Shown piece after piece: positions 61,200 through 64,000 of a stretch of 64,000 bases of DNA; position 1 is the stretch's first letter, and the number at the start of each line of letters is the position of its first letter. Below the pieces are notes generated by a model, which was not told where the DNA came from, did not search any database, and saw nothing but the letters and a program-made list of their open reading frames with translations. The DNA lies in the NCBI GenBank assembly GCA_018711275.1, contig DVIN01000021.1, forward strand, positions 1-64,000, given 5' to 3'. The position numbers were made by a program, and so were the translations under genes. This DNA comes from Candidatus Pullilachnospira intestinigallinarum (lineage in GTDB: Bacteria; Bacillota; Clostridia; Lachnospirales; Lachnospiraceae).

Positions 61200-64000
61200 A
61201 TGGCGCTGCAGTTTGTGGTGGGAAATTCAGGAGCGGGAAAATCACATGTTCTGTATCAGAGCGTGCTGGATAAGGCCAGGCGGCATCCGGAAAAGCGGTA
61301 TCTGGTGATCGTGCCGGAGCAGTTTGGCATGCAGACCCAGAAGGAACTGGTGTCCATGAGCGGCCGGGGCGGTATCCTGAATATCGACGTGCTCAGCTTT
61401 CAGCGCCTTGCCTACCGGATTTTTGAGGAGGTGGGCGGAGACGCCCGGCCGGTGCTGGAGGATACCGGGAAAACCCTGGTGCTGCAGCGGGTGGTGCAGG
61501 AGCAGCGGAAGAATCTGAAGGTACTGGGAGACAGTCTGGAAAAGCCGGGAACGGTCAGCCAGATGAAATCCCTGGTCTCCGAGCTGATGCAGTACGACAT
61601 CAGCCCTGCCGGGGTGGATCAGCTTTTGGAGGTTTCCGCCAGGCAGCCGGTGCTGTTTTACAAGCTGAAGGACGTCCAGGTGATTTACCGGGCTTTTCGG
61701 GAATATCTGAGGGAGCGGTACATGACCACGGAGGAAATCCTGGATGTGGTCTGCGAGCGGGTGGACAAATCCCGGATTTTAAGGGGCAGTGAAGTGGTGC
61801 TGGACGGATTTACCGGATTTACCCCGGTGCAGGGCAAGCTGCTGCGGAAGCTTCTTGCGCTGGCCAGCCGGGTGACGGTGGCGGTGACCCTGAATCCCCG
61901 GATGGACAGGAAAAAACTGCACAGCCCACAGAATCTGTTCCGGATGAGCGGCCAGCTGATGGCGTCACTGGAAAAAATGGCCAGGGAAGAGCGGGTGGAA
62001 ATCCTGGAGGAAATCCGGGTAGAGCCGGGGGAAAAGAGCCGGTTTGGCCAGGCGGAAGCACTGGATTTTCTGGAAAAAAATCTGTTTCGTTACGGAAAAC
62101 GGGAATATGCCAAAGACCAGGATGCCATCCGGATTTTTTCGGCCCAAAATCCCCGCCGGGAGCTGGAGTATGTGGCCCGGACGATTCTGAAACTGGCCCG
62201 GACCCAAGGGTATCAGTACCGGGATTTCGCGGTAATCTGCGGCAGCCTTGCCGACTACGGGCCTTATGCCCGGGAGGTGATGGAGGGCTGCGGCATCCCG
62301 TATTTTCTGGATGAAAAGCATACGATTCTGATGAATCCTTTTGTGGAGTATCTGCGGTCTCTTCTGAACCTTCTGACGGAGAATTTCAGTTATGAAAGTG
62401 TATTTCGCTGCCTGCGCTGCGGCCTGACGGATCTGACGATCCGGGAGATCGATCAGCTGGAGAATTACTGTGTGGCGTTGGGAATCCGGGGCTTTGCTCA
62501 GTGGAATCAGCACTGGGTACGGCGCTACCGGGGACTGGAAGAGGGGCAGGCGGAGGAAATCAACCGGATCCGGGAGAAATTTCTTGCGGAAATCCGTCCG
62601 CTGGCGGAGGGAATGAAAGAAAAGCATCTCACTGTCAGAGACCGTACCCGCCTGCTGGCGGAATTTATCATGGAAAGAAACATGCAGGAAAAGCTCCTGA
62701 AACAGCAGGAGGAGCTGACCCGGGAGGGGCGGCAGGCGCTGGCCCAGGAGTACGCGCAGATTTACCGGCTGGTGATGGAGCTGTTTGACAAGGTGGTGCA
62801 GATCCTGGGGGACGAGGAGATATCCCTGAAGGATTACCGGCAGATCCTGGAGGCCGGTTTCCAGGAGGCGCGGGTGGGGATTTTGCCCCCGTCTCTGGAT
62901 CAGGTACTGGTGGGCGATATCGAGCGGACCCGCCTGAAAGATATCAAGGTACTGTTTTTCGTGGGCGCCAACGACAGCGTGATTCCCCGGCGGTCAGGGG
63001 GAAGCGGCCTGCTCTCCGAGGCAGACCGGGAATTTCTGGAAGGGCAGCAGGTGGAGCTTTCTCCCACTGCACGGGAATCCATGTACATTCAGAAATTTTA
63101 TCTGTATCTGGCCCTGACGCGGCCGTCCCGCTGCCTTTATCTGTCCTTTGCCCGCTCCGGCGGTCAGGGGGAGGCGCTGGGGCCGGCTTATCTGATCCCC
63201 ATGATTTGCCGGATGTATCCTTCCCTGACGATCATGGATGCGGACCGGCAGGAGGAACTTCTGGAGGCGGCCCAGCAGCCCGGGCAGTCGCTGGGATTTC
63301 TCATCGAGGGCCTTCGCCGGGCAGCCCAGGGAGAGGACAGTCCTCAGTGGCGGGAACTGTTTTCCTGGTTCATGGACTCCCCCCAGTGGCAGGATCTCTG
63401 CAGAAAATGGGTGGACGCCGCCTTTTTGTGGAAGCCGGAGGATAAGATTTCCCGCAGCGCGGCCCGGGCCATTTACGGAAATGTGCTGGAAAACAGTGCC
63501 ACGCAGCTGGAGCGGTTTGCCGCCTGCGCATTCGCCCATTTCCTGCAGTATGGCCTGCAGATCGCGCCCAGGGAGCAGTACGAGTTCCGTCCGGCGGATA
63601 TGGGAAATGTGATTCATCAGGCATTGGAGCAGTTTTCCATGAACCTGAAAAAACACCGGCTTTCCTGGAAAACGCTGACGGAGGAACAGAGGGAAAGTCT
63701 CATCGATGAGAGTGTGGAGGAAGTGGCGGCGGATTATGGCAACACCATCCTTCACAGCAGCGCCAGAAATGAGTACATGATTCAGCGGATGAAGCGGATT
63801 CTCAGAAGAACCGTCTGGGCCCTGCAGCAGCAGCTGGCGGCGGGGGATTATGAACCCAGCCGTTTTGAGGTGGTATTTTCCATGGAAAATGATCTGGAAG
63901 CGGTGAATTTCACCCTGTCGGAGGAGGAGAAGATCCGCCTGAAGGGAAGAATCGACCGGATGGACCGGTGCGAACAGGAGGACCGGATCTATGTGAAGGT
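61200..64000 (+). CDS. addB: ATP-dependent nuclease subunit AddB (partial, runs off right end)
   Basis: AddB with AddA processes double-strand ends and recognises Chi. The visible 933 residues have the Walker A VVGNSGAGKSH (residues 7-16), YLVIVPEQFGMQTQKEL, NIDVLSFQRLAYRIFEE and LDGFTGFTPVQ, then the helicase-like middle. ATQLERFAACAFAHFLQYGL supplies the first Fe-S cysteine of the nuclease domain (near 776), and PADMGNVIHQALEQF follows. The rest of the nuclease domain and addA would lie beyond the window. The ATG at 61200 has GGGAG upstream. Confidence 0.96.
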   Translation, partial: MALQFVVGNSGAGKSHVLYQSVLDKARRHPEKRYLVIVPEQFGMQTQKELVSMSGRGGILNIDVLSFQRLAYRIFEEVGGDARPVLEDTGKTLVLQRVVQEQRKNLKVLGDSLEKPGTVSQMKSLVSELMQYDISPAGVDQLLEVSARQPVLFYKLKDVQVIYRAFREYLRERYMTTEEILDVVCERVDKSRILRGSEVVLDGFTGFTPVQGKLLRKLLALASRVTVAVTLNPRMDRKKLHSPQNLFRMSGQLMASLEKMAREERVEILEEIRVEPGEKSRFGQAEALDFLEKNLFRYGKREYAKDQDAIRIFSAQNPRRELEYVARTILKLARTQGYQYRDFAVICGSLADYGPYAREVMEGCGIPYFLDEKHTILMNPFVEYLRSLLNLLTENFSYESVFRCLRCGLTDLTIREIDQLENYCVALGIRGFAQWNQHWVRRYRGLEEGQAEEINRIREKFLAEIRPLAEGMKEKHLTVRDRTRLLAEFIMERNMQEKLLKQQEELTREGRQALAQEYAQIYRLVMELFDKVVQILGDEEISLKDYRQILEAGFQEARVGILPPSLDQVLVGDIERTRLKDIKVLFFVGANDSVIPRRSGGSGLLSEADREFLEGQQVELSPTARESMYIQKFYLYLALTRPSRCLYLSFARSGGQGEALGPAYLIPMICRMYPSLTIMDADRQEELLEAAQQPGQSLGFLIEGLRRAAQGEDSPQWRELFSWFMDSPQWQDLCRKWVDAAFLWKPEDKISRSAARAIYGNVLENSATQLERFAACAFAHFLQYGLQIAPREQYEFRPADMGNVIHQALEQFSMNLKKHRLSWKTLTEEQRESLIDESVEEVAADYGNTILHSSARNEYMIQRMKRILRRTVWALQQQLAAGDYEPSRFEVVFSMENDLEAVNFTLSEEEKIRLKGRIDRMDRCEQEDRIYVK

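Overview
The window looks like chromosomal DNA from a spore-forming, moderately GC-rich Bacillota, most likely a Lachnospiraceae-type gut clostridium. The grounds are sporulation genes (gpr, spoIIP) with matching sporulation-type promoters, Gram-positive sortase and pilin genes, a c-di-AMP cyclase operon (cdaA-cdaR), HPr, lgt, AddB-type recombination, and strong AGGAGG ribosome sites throughout. Most genes read on the + strand. No rRNA, tRNA, CRISPR array or complete insertion sequence was recognised.

Layout. (1) 1-4764: gpr, spoIIP and lepA, in the order found in Bacillus subtilis, where hemW follows directly. (2) 4765-15600: an accessory block between lepA and hemW. It holds a chloramphenicol-acetyltransferase-like gene, a tyrosine recombinase, a 360-bp segment bounded by 24-bp inverted repeats, a sortase-assembled pilus operon (adhesin with LPNTG, backbone pilin with IPSTG, class C sortase, minor pilin with PVKTG, a 57-residue small protein and a LytTR regulator with a degenerate receiver), then a leftward SPFH/ribbon-helix-helix pair. 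(3) 15698-30486: housekeeping genes (hemW, uvrA with a LexA-like box, mreB, recD2, comF, a cdaA-cdaR-HPr cluster, a lipoprotein, an RNA methyltransferase). (4) 30554-38279: a diguanylate cyclase, a P-loop kinase, a ribokinase, a holin-like protein, a possible 32-codon gene with its own promoter and terminator, a MutS2-like protein without Smr, and a two-gene chromate transporter. (5) 38350-47163: trmO behind a structured leader, nucleoside salvage (udp, deoB, deoC), YitT, MATE, lgt, an SdpR/SdpI pair, and a DUF134-NifX fusion. (6) 47312-64000: a heterodimeric ABC exporter with MarR, bcp, hslO, nadE, a radical-SAM protein coupled to a 59-residue membrane protein, a Gfo/Idh/MocA oxidoreductase, and addB, which runs off the right end.

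The main discovery candidate is the invertible element at 6464-6823. Near-identical inverted repeats, each itself a near-palindrome, lie between a complete tyrosine recombinase and the first pilus gene. The segment carries one strong promoter (TTGATT, 17 bp, TAAAAT with extended -10), which in this orientation points away from the pilus operon and antisense into the recombinase. It also carries an intrinsic terminator that blocks rightward read-through. Inversion would point the promoter at the pilus operon. The simplest reading is a phase-variable ON/OFF switch for a sortase pilus, captured here in the OFF state. The promoter, repeats and terminator are seen directly; the switching is inference.

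Other items worth attention are a structured three-way-junction leader before trmO whose promoter core recurs 20 kb away, a candidate self-contained small-protein gene at 34440-34718, a very long perfect hairpin between pilin and sortase, the pseudo-receiver LytTR protein with a hexapeptide-repeat linker, and palindromic operators placed over promoters for the SPFH and SdpRI operons.
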